From Schistosoma haematobium (taxonomy: Eukaryota > Platyhelminthes > Trematoda > Strigeidida > Schistosomatidae), in the NCBI RefSeq assembly GCF_000699445.3, contig NC_067197.1:11662152-11726151 (forward strand): 64,000 bases of DNA, read 5' to 3'. Positions 48,077 through 58,684 of the stretch are shown piece by piece. Each line of letters opens with the position of its first letter. The stretch's first letter is position 1. The position numbers were made by a program, and so were the translations under genes. The notes under the pieces were generated by a model that saw only the letters and a list, made by a program, of their open reading frames with translations, did not search any database and had not been told where the DNA came from.

Positions 48077-48262
48077 CACCATTGGGTGCCGGCTCAGTGG
48101 TTCAGTAGGTTAAGCTTACGCGCGCTAGACTGAAGGCCCTGGGTTCGAATCCCGCGAGCGGGATCGTGGATGCGCACTGCTGAAGAGTCTTACAATAGAA
48201 CGAAATGGACGTCCAGTGCTTTCAGGTTTTCAATGGTGGTCTAATATCAGCCGGTTCATGAT
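48043..48262 (+). mobile_element. (TA)n plus hammerhead SINE with good tRNA-like head
   Basis: A TA run (48043-48073) adjoins ATTAACACCATTGGGTGCCG, the A-box region CTCAGTGGTTCAGTAGGTTA, a consensus B box (GGGTTCGAATCCC), the hammerhead at 48174-48219, then TTCAGGTTTTCAATGGTGGT and the start of the 3' part. The leader seen at 45.2 kb is missing. This is one of the least mutated copies. Confidence 0.88.
48174..48219 (+). ncRNA. Hammerhead ribozyme, core conserved, weak stem II
   Basis: Helix I GCACTG (48174-48179) pairs with CAGTGC (48214-48219). The core is CTGAAGAG, CGAAA and GTC, all positions kept. Stem II GTCT/AGAAC pairs only at its base (two pairs, then a C-A mismatch), and helix III contains a U-G pair. 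Reduced activity is likely. Confidence 0.7.
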
Positions 48263-49017
48263 AATAAAGCAAAGTAATATAATTAGTGGAAATGACTCAG
48301 AACATTTTGCTAGTATCAAAATTATTTGTTTTATTGAAATATAATTACAGCAATAATGTGTAGTAATATAATGAGGTTAATAAATGTGCATTCGATTAAA
48401 TTAAGGAAAATGTATTATTAATTATCAGAAAAAGGTCAGTCAAATATTATTCTGAAGTAGTTCAACTCTTAATGTCTATAATTAATACTATTGTGTTTTT
48501 GTAATTTACTATTAAATAAACAATTTCGGATACCTTCAAGCAATGTGTGACAAATTATTAAAAACAATCATTTGATTTTCATATTGCCATACTTAAATAC
48601 AATATTCAAAACCATTGACCAAAAGGTTTTATGGAAAGATTTGTTATTAAAAGACATAACAATTAAGTATGGTGACTTATTAAGGTCTCCATATTCATAT
48701 AATATTGATATTCAATCAGTACTTATTATTGTTACAGTTAAAGAAGGTTGAATTTATTAGTTTATATTTTCCTCTCTTAGTTTTTTTTTTGTTTTATAAT
48801 CAGAACACATTTCGACACTTTGTTTGTCTTGAAATATTCTATTATTCAACTAAATTAACAAATCAACTCACAAAACACTCGATTCAAAAATCATCGGAAC
48901 TCTGAGATTTTTCGATATAATCCAATATCTGCTGATATGTATAATCATGAAAATCCCAATTAATAACTATTGTCAATTCTAACTGATGTATGTATATACG
49001 TGTTATGTATTATATTA
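48263..49017. other. No recognisable gene
   Basis: AT-rich, no supported features. Confidence 0.4.
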
Positions 49018-49480
49018 ATTGATTTATTTATTTTAACACATAGATATTGGTACAAGGGGGCACCAAATAAATATGCGCCACACAAATCTCATTTGATGTG
49101 TGTGAAGGCTGTGATACAGCTCGAGTACCCAAACCGAAGCAGGTGGTTTTCTTAGGGGCCACCGCCGGAGCCTTCGACCTGAAGGTCTGATCCACAGGAG
49201 ATGCAGTCCCATGGTAGCCGGTGACGAACGATTGGTTCATACACCATTTGTTCCCGCAGGATACAGGAGCCCATATGCACCATCGGTTTGGGATCCGGTT
49301 AAAGCGCCGGACATTCTCTTTTCGTCCTCTCAATTTCGTAAACAACACCCCCGCCTCGAGAAGGCAATGAGTAGGACTTCCCTTGCAGAGGCTATATATG
49401 CGTTGTCATGTGAGAGCATTTCGAGAGGGAGAGCGGACTCTCCTCACTGTCGGCCATACCAAGGCATTTAGTGGCTTATG
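49018..49480 (-). mobile_element. TAAA-tailed unclassified repeat, copy 3
   Basis: Minus-strand order as in copy 1: TGGTATGGCCGACAGTG, CTCTCGAAATGCTCTCACAT, GAGAGGACGAAAAGAGAATG, CCGGCGCTTTAACCGG, CTTCGGTTTGGGTACTCGAG, and a tail GTGTTAAAATAAATAAATCA. About 20 bp present in copy 1 are missing near 49195. The 106-codon frame (49028-49348) partly parallels that of copy 1 (RRFNRI, WAPVSCGNK), which may mean that the repeat derives from a coding element. Confidence 0.85.
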
Positions 49481-51593
49481 TATAAAACTTTGACCTGTAC
49501 AGTTTTTTCGATGACTAGCAACATTATCCAACTACTCAAACCAAAGTAAATGTATTATTATCCAATTTGGAAACTCAATAAAATCAAGACGAGTAGTTTA
49601 AGCACTAAGATCGTTTTCAATATAACTACCAAAAGTTACTAGTTAAGCATAATTTCAAACCTAATTTAATCAAACTTATTAATATTTTCTCATTTTTGTT
49701 TGCAAAATCATTGATAGAATTGATTTTCTAAAACTGAAACGCATTTAGCTTTATCCGTGAACTAATTTTTATTGAAAGCCTAATGGATGATGAATTGAAA
49801 CGTGTTCTTGAATGAATCGATGACGACGGAATTCCGTGAAGAATACTTTTTTTTGCTGTTTCTTTAATGCTGTGTAATTTTACAGTAATCATTTTTATCG
49901 ATTCATACATTTGACAAAGAATATTCTCACTAACCGTAAATGACTGTTGCTTCATTATGTAAATGAAGAAATACTAATTAATATATTATAAATATAATTA
50001 CATAATTCCAGCCACGGATGGTTAAGTTGATACAGAAAGGAACAAGGCATGTAAAATAATAGAAATAAATTATTCGAAGAGTTGTGGTTCACAAATTATT
50101 TTAACCGAACGTTAGTTATAACAATTTCGATAATGTAAATTAGTAGTTTGTATCTGGTGATTTTTAGTAAGAGGACTAAGACATCATGTCTAAGAATGTA
50201 AGAAAGCGAGATTCCAATACCATTACAAGGTTTTTAGAATAATCTACAATTAAAGAGAAAGCTAAAACAAAAAGCGCAGAAATACAACAACAATTAGTGT
50301 GGTAGATCTATAGTCATATATGCGTTTGGTCATTTTGTAACTTACTAATTTAGATAGATTTTAGTCGAAACAATCAACTGTTCTACGTGAATGCTTACTA
50401 TAACAAGATCAGTAATAAAACTAGAATATGGAATGAGTTTATTCAGGAATAGCGTAAGTGCTAACAAATGAAATATCTGTACGAGGGTAAATTCAGTGTA
50501 TATAATTAGTGTAGTGAAGGAGAACACAGGTAAAAACAACCGAATTATATTTTAGAATATTAAAGATCCCCATTGTGAAAATTAGAACAACACATACAGG
50601 CGAACAATTGTTTTCAATTAGATCGTCATCACGCTTTACAGAGTTACTTGGTAAAATAGAAAAACCATACTATAGTACTTAATTTGCAAAATGTTCAATA
50701 ATTGTCTCGAACGTCGTTGTTATTGCATTTCCATACTAATTGCTTTCTATTCTTGCTCTTCCTTTCTTGATCTTCCCAATCTTCTGCTGCCAGACATTAC
50801 ATTCCTGACTCGCGTCATATACTACTTATATCAATATAAGTAGTACGCACCACATTAGTAGTAACTCTGATCTTTATAATTGTACTAGCCAACTGAGATA
50901 CATATTTGATGGTACATACATTTTAAGGCAGTCTAATAAAAGGAGTAATTGTCAATGAATCACATATACTGTGATAGTATACTTTTGTTGTTGTTGTTGT
51001 TGAATAGATTCTGGTAAATCTCTCCACAAGGTTTTCGTTTTAGATCGTTCATAATAATACCATAAGAATTCCTCAAGTACTATTCAATCATACTGATATT
51101 CAACAATCTCTTATATTCATCATTTACATTACAAATAAGCAATTCACTGTAATAAAGTAAACAGTAAAAGGATTGTCGATAAATAAATAAACATTTACTG
51201 TCTAATTGACAATTAAAATCGATATTATTCATTGATTTTTGAACAACAATAACAACAACAAAACAACAGACTTAATTAACGTGTACATTAGTTTATTTAT
51301 TAAATCACAACAAGTTAAGCAAATTTTTGTTTCTATGATCAAGCTAATTAATAGTTTCTCATTGAAATCGCATAATGCAACTATATTATTGAACAAGTTA
51401 TCTTTTTGAAGAAGATTAAATGAATAACAAACAATGAAATAAGAAAGATTAGAATTGTGATTGTTTTTTTCCAATGATACAATTGAAATTGCTAGTACTT
51501 GAGATATTTGCGAATACATACTGTTGTACCTCATATATACATATATGACCAATGAAGTCCAATACTGTGTCGGGTAGAGACAGATATTCTGTT
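49481..51593. other. Mostly unrecognised AT-rich sequence
   Basis: It includes a (TTG)n run near 50986-51003 and the palindrome at 50820-50845. A minus frame of 75 codons (49728-49955) and one of 144 codons (51229-51663) have no domain; the latter runs antisense into the LINE at 51594. Confidence 0.4.
50820..50845. repeat. Short perfect palindrome, copy 2
   Basis: Arms TACTACTTATAT and ATATAAGTAGTA (12 bp, perfect) with a CA loop. Upstream CTTCCCAATCTTCTGCTGCC parallels the pyrimidine-rich flank at 25.1 kb, so both are probably copies of one small repeat. Confidence 0.65.
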
Positions 51594-52017
51594 GAACGCA
51601 ATGCTGACTAGTGTTGAGAATGGTTAGAAGAGAGTTAGGGTCGGCCAAACCAAAACGTAGCATCAGTGCTTGAAAGTACTAACTTCTAGTCTGAGCCGTG
51701 TTGGTAGAAGCAGAATACTTAATTGGGGTCCGTGTGACTATCGTAACCGATGGTTGGAGACTGTGGGTGACATGGCTCAGAATCGATCACAATGGCGTCG
51801 GTGTAAACACTCTCTGTCCTCCCTTAAACTATGAGGTTAACATCGCTTCATATCTTTCTTTCTACGAACTAATTCTTTCTTTCTGTACTATATTACACCA
51901 TTGAATAAACTACTTCTATGGATCTAGTATTCGTCTTGCTGTGCTAATGAAGTATCGCAACTTGGACCGATGGATATATGTGCCTAGTCCTATGTTGTAA
52001 CCGACTGACTGACTGAT
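51594..52017 (+). mobile_element. RTE first-subfamily 3' copy
   Basis: It begins in the RAM(L)-coding region (GCAATGCTGACTAGTGTTGA), continues CGGCCAAACCAAAACGTAGC, CTGAGCCGTGTTGGTAGAAG, GGTCCGTGTGACTATCGTAA and CATGGCTCAGAATCGATC, then the UTR of the 29.2-kb type and a GACTGACTGACTGA tail. A 5'-truncated, degenerate copy. Confidence 0.85.
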
Positions 52018-52215
52018 AATATCATGGCATTAACACTGTTGATAGCAAACTCAATAATCCAGAAGTTGTGCGTTTTCGTAAGAAACTGAAGGTCCTGGGT
52101 TCGAATCCTGCGTGCGAGATCGTGGATGCGCACTGCTGAAAAGTCTTATACTAGGAGTAAACGGCCACACAATGCTTCGAATGGTGGTCTAACTTATATC
52201 GACTAATGAATTTAA
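52018..52215 (+). mobile_element. Hammerhead SINE directly behind a LINE tail
   Basis: It starts within about 15 bp of the GACT tail: GGCATTAACACTGTTGATAG, a degenerate A-box region, a good B box (CTGGGTTCGAATCC), ATCGTGGATGCGCACTGCTG, a broken hammerhead (CTGAAAAG, AGTAAAC instead of CGAAAC) and AATGGTGGTCTAACTT. G8 and the GAAA block are lost, so the ribozyme is inactive. Confidence 0.75.
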
Positions 52216-52761
52216 CTCTTAACAAAATATAAATACATTATAACGCTTCTTGTACATGCAGAATAAACTCCTTGATATATGTATTAAACATTATTGCTAT
52301 CGGTATTTCTGGAGCATAATTCTGTCAAGAAAAAAAAGCAACATATTTGTTATAATATTGATAAAATAAATGTGTAAATATATGTGTCAGTTGATAAGTA
52401 GACATTTTATATTTTTCTTTAGAAGGAAAAATCCTTAACTTTCTTACATGGTTACTGTATATTTGATGTATGATATTCATTAAATAACCATTTAATTGAA
52501 TTACTCATTAATTGTTGTTTTAATTAATTGATTAATTTTTATTACATAATAATCAAAAGATAAATTGCAATTGAATGTTTGATTTTAGAATGTATCCAAC
52601 GATTTTACATGAATATTCTGTCGTTTATATTAAGGAATCACACAATTTATGTGTAGCATTTCAGTAGCTTTTCTTTCCCACTGATTTATTTATATGTACA
52701 AATTCAAGGTTTATTTTAAGTGAAATTATTATTTACATAATATTGATATGGGTGCATTATT
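52216..52761. other. No recognisable gene
   Basis: AT-rich, no supported features. Confidence 0.4.
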
Positions 52762-52935
52762 TATTTATTGATTTAAACACATAAATATTGATACAAGATG
52801 GCACCAAATAGATATTCACATAAATTATTCGATTTATGTGAAGATTGAGATACTGCTCGGTTGCTCAAACCGAAGCAGGTGGTGGGAGAGCTGGCTCTCC
52901 CCACTCTCGGCCGTACCAGGACATTTGGGAGAAAA
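52762..52935 (-). mobile_element. TAAA-tailed unclassified repeat, copy 4, internally deleted
   Basis: The minus strand has CCAAATGTCCTGGTACGGCC, GAGAGTGGGGAGAGCCAGC, then jumps to CACCTGCTTCGGTTTGAGCA and the usual 3' end (ATTTGGTGCCATCTTGTATC, TGTGTTTAAATCAATAAATA). About 280 bp of the middle is missing relative to copies 1 and 3. Confidence 0.8.
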
Positions 52936-53576
52936 ATCAGTAACAAATATGTCGACTCATTGTTTTCATATCTTGAGTTAAGTAAGCATTACTCCATATT
53001 TTTTATCTTTTTTTTCTGGATTATAAATCTTATGTTTAACTTCATTGATGATAAATATTATAATTTCTGCATTTCTGTTTCTAGACTGATCAAATTCATT
53101 TTTTAATATTCGATCCAAGTCCTATATGGTGTGTTTTTGACTGACTGATTAACGGTACTAACATTAATACGTATTTTATATTCCTATTTTATATTCAGTT
53201 TTCTTTCTAGCTCGCAGTTAATGTTATATGTCTTGAAGTAGTGTTCAGTGTAGCGTACATGTGGGAACTTGAAAAATAGAAGATCGGGAGAAACGAGATC
53301 TAACAAGACAATATACTTTAACGTTTAATAATGAAACCAATCGATAATAATCAGCAATGAAAACAACATAAAATTAAGAAAATCTTAAAAAGTTGGTGTA
53401 AATTGTGATCAATAAACGGACTCACCAATTATAAAATGAAATGCCCACCACCACATTAACTTTCTTTGACTCTGTTTGACTATGTCTTGTTGATTCACCA
53501 ATCACAATTTTATGTTCATTACAAAACAATATTTGCCTTGTTGACTCATTTTTCCTATCCTCTAGATACTGTTCGA
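52936..53576. other. No recognisable gene
   Basis: AT-rich, no supported features. Confidence 0.4.
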
Positions 53577-53697
53577 AACAGATAAAGTTTATCAAGCCAA
53601 ATAGCTTACTTGTTTTGACTTTGGTTAAACCAAGACTCTGTGCTTGACAGTCTAGAGAATAGCTTAGAGTTACACCTGTAGGTAATTGCTTCCTACA
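53577..53697 (+). repeat. 120-bp direct repeat, left copy
   Basis: It shares ACAGATAAAGTTTATCAA, CAAATAGCTTACTTGTT, GACAGTCTAGAGAATAGC, TTAGAGTTACACCTGTA and ATTGCTTCCTACA with 53895-54016, about 90% identical by eye. The two copies enclose 197 bp that include Sm-alpha-like sequence. Confidence 0.85.
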
Positions 53698-53764
53698 CTA
53701 TAAGATATTGAAAATATTTATTTATTGAATTCATTTTGTGTTATTTATTTAAATATTCGCATTT

Positions 53765-53890
53765 GATGTTTAGAACCCTAATTGATTAGTCTCTTATTGG
53801 CATATGTGCATCGTGTACGGATTGCATTGATAATACACAAGCTATTGGCTATCATGACTCAGTAGTTAAGTGGATAATGTAATGTTACTG
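53765..53890. mobile_element. Sm-alpha-like fragments, inverted, between direct repeats
   Basis: 53765-53845 is homologous to the minus-oriented 3' half at 43558-43650 (TGATGTTTAGAACCCTAATT, TCTCTTATTGGCATATGTGC). 53850-53890 reads as a plus-oriented SINE head (GACTCAGTAGTTAAGTGGAT). The ribozyme part is missing. Confidence 0.5.
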
Positions 53891-53894
53891 TTGG

Positions 53895-54016
53895 AGACAG
53901 ATAAAGTTTATCAAAACAAATAGCTTACTTGTTCTGACTTTGGCTAAACCAATACTCTGTGTTCGACAGTCTAGAGAATAGCTTAGAGTTACACCTGTAA
54001 GAAATTGCTTCCTACA
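53895..54016 (+). repeat. 120-bp direct repeat, right copy
   Basis: The right partner of 53577-53697. It differs at scattered positions (AAAACAAATAG for AGCCAAATAG, CTGTAAGAAATTGC for CTGTAGGTAATTGC). No further copy was found in the window. Confidence 0.85.
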
Positions 54017-56579
54017 GTTGGGACTACGTATATATGTTTCTTTTTTTTGTAAAACATTCTAGTTGGTTGTTTTACGTTATGTTAATGAAAAGGCTCTACG
54101 TTGAACGGTATACATGACATTTTAAATGAATACAGATACGGATACATGCATCAGTCAGTAGATTGATTGAGGGTTAAAATAAGATTTTTATTTTAAATTG
54201 GCAATATTTCTCTATCGCCTATAACATTTTCAGTGAAATCAATTTGTTTTTGTCCTTTAAGATGTTTCATTTTTCTGACTTTATTATCAAGAGGAAAAAA
54301 ATTCATTTCAATGATTGACATTCCAGTAAGTCCTCCGGAAATCCTTTATACATGAAGTTTTATATTCATATTACAATAAATTATACAATTTTTTTTCTTA
54401 AAACATAATGCATTTCTAAGGGAAAGTGTTTTGTAAAGGGGGGGATAAAGAAGAATTGTACGTATATGTTTCTATGGTTACTTTTTTTTCCAATTAGTCA
54501 GATTATATTATTCCCTGTTGTCTGAAAAGCATGTGTCTTACATTGACTTGTAAACAAACTGACCAACGTTTCATCCATGTTACTATAGTTGTGTCATATT
54601 CAAGTCAACTATATACTCCGTTTGTCCAGGTAAGATAGGTACATTCGTTAGAGTAACAGTAATATATAATCAAATCATTAGTCAATTCCTATATTAAGCA
54701 ATACAATTTGGATTCAACAGATCGCGTACTGAGATTTATAAAAAAATAGTGTCAATATCAACAAAATGCACATTCTAATGGTCAATTTAAATTTAATTGA
54801 TCAATGCTACTATACAGGCTTTACAATTCGAGTTGCTTTGATAGCTGCTATATCGATTCAATCAACACAAAATTAGTTTCACTGAGTGTTAAGTGGAAAA
54901 TCAAGAACTTCATTTTTTGTCAAGGAAATCATAATGCTTAGATTAGACAGTTTTTTGTACAATCTTATTAACAATCTTCGGTCTAATTTTACCTTATATT
55001 CTATCCAGTTTTTTTACCATGATCAATAATATGATCTACTGATAATGTAGTTTGGGATTCTCTTCTTTAGTGTTCTTTTTTATTCAGGTTTTAAATGATA
55101 TTAGCATTATACTGTTGTTTCTAAAGTTATTCTTGCTTATCGAGCTATTGTCCTAGTCTGTGGGTTATATGTTGAATTTTAAGTTATTTATCATTGTGAG
55201 ATGATATCCTGTGAAGTGACTGAGACTAGTAAAATAGTGAGAAGTTTTCTTCTGTTTTATTTAAAGACTTCTCAACAGTTTAAACCTATAAATCTGTTTA
55301 AAATTGTGCTAAACACTCATAGATTCGTGTTGACCATATTAACTTTGGTTGATTAATAAAGTGTCATAAATTCATATTTCCAAATTTAGTCCACTTGCAA
55401 TATCACCTATCTGTACAGTTGGTATGTGTTTACAGATAGACTATCTGAAGTTTTAATGATACACTTTTGATTGCGAGGCTGACTGTGAAGCAGTCAAACA
55501 TGGATGACACTGATGATATAATATCGTCCATCAAAATTCGTCTCAACTGGTTAAAGTATCCTCCATTCCATGAAAACTGAAAGTTATTTTATTAAGGTTT
55601 GAGTTACATACTACTGTGTACTACTTAGATAAGACGAAAATACTATAAAATCGTTTCTATTTTTCTCCGATTGATATTAGTTTGTGATGTAAAATACTTT
55701 CGAATTGAAAGGAGTTCAGTTTAATGACTTCCTGTAGATTTTTCCATAAAATTTAATTTGTATTATCGTTGATTATATAATATTTTGGTATGCAAGATAT
55801 CTGCATTCACAGCAATAACATTACATTTTTGAATAAATATGATGGTAACTAAGCTTTTTAATTGTAACATAAGTTAAACCTATCAAAACGTGTACAGTTT
55901 ATTCGTATATTGATTTCTTTAATGCACATTCTCATGCACATCCTTTTCAATTCCTGTTATTCATTTTTTGGCCTCACTTATGGGGTAGGATACGTATACG
56001 TGGATTTGTAGTTGCTCTGTTAATCTATGTTTAGCATGTACGCTGTATCAAGTATATTCTGGCATTTTGTTTTCATTGATTTCACGGGTTGAATCTGTAT
56101 ATAAGGGCGCAATGTTCACTGGCGATTTTGCTTTAAGTTTCATTTTATTTGCTTTTTCCACTCGGTATATTGAGATGGACTACAATGTGTTGTTCATAAG
56201 TGACCTATATGGATAGCTTTAAATGATTAAAATGAAGTTTCCAGTGAAAATCATACTATTATATGTAGCACACTTAGAAAATAAGCCGAGAAATGATCGA
56301 AAACACTAAATTGAGAAAAAGGAATGGATACCGAAACACTTGTTAATTGTAATTAAAAGATTTGACTAATTTGGTTGATATGTTCTTATTCACTGAAGAA
56401 AAAAACATCATCTTGCAATAATTTAGATACATGATAGAATTATATTGAGTGTAAAGTAGCAAACTACAATGAATAATGAATATAGTTATTTAACTAATTA
56501 ACTTGAGACGTATTGCATTTAATAGACAGTATCTACCTTGTTTTAATGATCACCACAGAAAAGAATAAAATTAAGACGT
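54017..56579. other. No recognisable gene
   Basis: AT-rich, no ORF of note and no recognised repeat over 2.5 kb. Confidence 0.4.
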
Positions 56580-56790
56580 ATTTCGTCCTCACTCAAAATT
56601 TATTTGGTCGGTTCATGATTTCAATGAAATTCAACAATCTCTATAACCCCAAACTGAAAATATTATGTGCTCACTGGTGACTAGCTTCGATAGGATATTC
56701 TCGGAGTTCTAGTGATAAGCTCTGACCACAGGAGTTAAACTGTGTCGAGTGTGAGACAATTACTTATCAAAGACAAAATATGATGGGAGT
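56580..56790 (+). mobile_element. SINE 3' fragment plus downstream module
   Basis: GGTTCATGATTTCAATGAAA and TTCAACAATCTCTATAACCC are the SINE 3' end. The following TATGTGCTCACTGGTGACTA and TTCTAGTGATAAGCTCTGAC are the same module that precedes the SINE at 24.2 kb. A full SINE starts right after it. Confidence 0.6.
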
Positions 56791-56799
56791 ACAATATTG

Positions 56800-57056
56800 T
56801 GAATTGGTTGAAGTTAGACCTGAACATCATTGGATGTCAGCTCAATGTTCTGATGGTTAAGTATTCGCGTAAGAGACAGAAGGTCGTGGGTTCAAATCCT
56901 CTGCAGGAGGTTGTGGATGCACACTACTGGGGGGTCCCATACAAGGACGAAACGGCTATCAAAATCTTAGAGGTTTTCAGTGATGAACGAGCAATGATTG
57001 GTGCATGATTTCAATGAAATTCAATAGTCTCCACAACTTCAAACTTGAAATTCATC
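56800..57056 (+). mobile_element. Hammerhead SINE, long copy with broken ribozyme
   Basis: It keeps the leader (GTTGAAGTTAGACCTGAAC), TCATTGGATGTCAGCTCA, a B box (GTGGGTTCAAATCC), GTGGATGCACACTACTGG, a good stem II (GTCCCATACAAGGAC) and GAAAC, then the 3' end (ATTTCAATGAAATTCAATAG, CTCCACAACTTCAAACT). CTGAGGAG has become CTGGGGGG, which removes A6 and A9, and the helix I partner is lost. Confidence 0.8.
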
Positions 57057-58076
57057 AACAGATTGTAATTTCATTTAGTTGCATACATATCAAACATAAC
57101 ACGATTGACTTGAACATAGATTCAGTTTAGTTAATATTTTCATTGTTGAATGCTTTATTCCTAGCAAACCGTAACATTGTCCAACGTTTAGCTCAATATT
57201 CACTGTACTACCATGTAATTTTATATTATGTAATATTTGAAATCAATTTTACATTTTGTGAAAAACAATTCCACTTAATATCATATCATCATAGTAATAA
57301 TTCATAGAAGTACCCATTAAAAATAACAAATTGTATGCAAAACACACTTTTTGTAGATCATTTCACCATTTGTTCTGCTTATTTGTGTGTGTGTATGTGT
57401 ATGTCCATGTGGGCATTTCGTTTTCTGTTTTGTTCCTCTTATTTAAATAACACTTAACTTTCTACTTATTGATTCATCTATTTGAAGGTTCCTTTTTTTG
57501 GTTTTGCATGTTTTCCATTACCATTTGTGTGACCTCAATGAAAGATACCAATTACATTTTTTTCTTTTTTCTGTATTCCTTGTTGCGAATTACGACTAAT
57601 ATTGTTTTTTTTTAAAAAAAAAATAAAATAGCGGGAAGCATCTCTGAAGGTGGTGATATGTTTTTTTTTTGTATTTTTCTGGTCTTAAGGCGTAATGTGC
57701 TTTCTATTTATTCAAATAGATTCGATTAGAATAATTGTTTAGCTTTAAAAAAAAATTCAGGTTTGATCAATTCACTTCACTTTAGCCTTTGACCAATAAT
57801 CAGACGATTATCATTCTCAGATGTTTTACGCAAAAATGTTTTATGTAAAAAATAAACTTAATAGAAAGCAAATAATGCTTTTTGTAGTATTGATGCCTTG
57901 ATTGGATTTAATTTTGTCCACATATAATTGTTAAGCTGGTTAAGAAAGAGAAGTATATGTGATAATCTGAAGTGCTATGACAACTGTATGTAATGTTTAA
58001 TTTTTCAAAAAATTTGTTTACACCTTGTATCACCTGATCTCATGCACGTCTTTCTTGAACCATTCTGTTTCAGTGA
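57057..58076. other. No recognisable gene
   Basis: AT-rich with poly(T)/poly(A) runs near 57607-57631 and 57661-57670. No supported features. Confidence 0.4.
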
Positions 58077-58215
58077 AACACTAGTCGATCTAAGTTAGAT
58101 AACCATTAAAAATTTGGAGGTGCCTGACGCTCATCTTGTAAAAATATAAGACTTGTTAGGAGTGCTCATTCATGACCTTACAATCAAGTCTTACATCCAA
58201 ACGTCTAATCATCAT
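58077..58215 (-). mobile_element. Degenerate hammerhead SINE
   Basis: The minus strand has GAATGAGCACTCCTAACAAG, TCTTATATTTTTACAAGATG, AGCGTCAGGCACCTCC and AATGGTTATCTAACTTAGAT, matching the ribozyme and 3' part in order. Head, core and GAAA are degraded. Confidence 0.5.
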
Positions 58216-58497
58216 TATCACATCATTATTTTTATGTTAATTTTAGCTTTAGATCATAATAATGTCATTATTCAGACTTCGACTTTTAGTACAGATTAAC
58301 TTAAATATTATCATAACCACTTTCAATCATTTATCAAAGTACTCCAACTTATACAAATTGATCTCCTCATGACCCTGTATTAAAAAATATTCTTTTGGAC
58401 ACTATTGACTACTATTTATAAATGTCACTATGAAGTTTTGTATGGAAAATACTACTGATCAGGATAGAGCAGTATTTTAAAATTATTTATAGTTCTA

Positions 58498-58680
58498 TTC
58501 TGGTAAGCGTTTTTTAGTAAGGTTATTTTCTACGGGATGAGGTTACTAACTCCATACCCAACTCTCCTCTTTGACCTGGGCTTGGGACCTACACTAACCT
58601 TACAAGAATTACAGGTGGAGTTCGATGGAGAATACTGATAGGCAGCCTATGCTCCTTTACGAGAGAAAACAGATGTTAGT
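58498..58680 (+). mobile_element. 'CTACGGGATG' repeat (copy 3) joined to an RTE 3' end
   Basis: GGTAAGCGTTTTTTAGTAAG, TTTTCTACGGGATGAGG and GGGCTTGGGACC match copies 1 and 2. It runs without a break into GGTGGAGTTCGATGGAGAAT, GGCAGCCTATGCTCC and an end like the RTE second-subfamily terminus at 14.1 kb. This link suggests that the repeat is the 3' UTR of an RTE-type LINE. Confidence 0.75.
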
Positions 58681-58684
58681 AATA

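Noticed and set aside
48121..48165. Possible true tRNA gene (good B box GGGTTCGAATCCC)
   Set aside because: The sequence cannot form a cloverleaf with an acceptor stem, and it continues into the hammerhead and SINE body, so it is the tRNA-like head of a SINE.
51229..51663. 144-codon minus-strand ORF
   Set aside because: Its N-terminal end is antisense to the RTE copy at 51594. The rest is low-complexity AT-rich sequence with a CAA/TTG-run-derived poly-Leu end.
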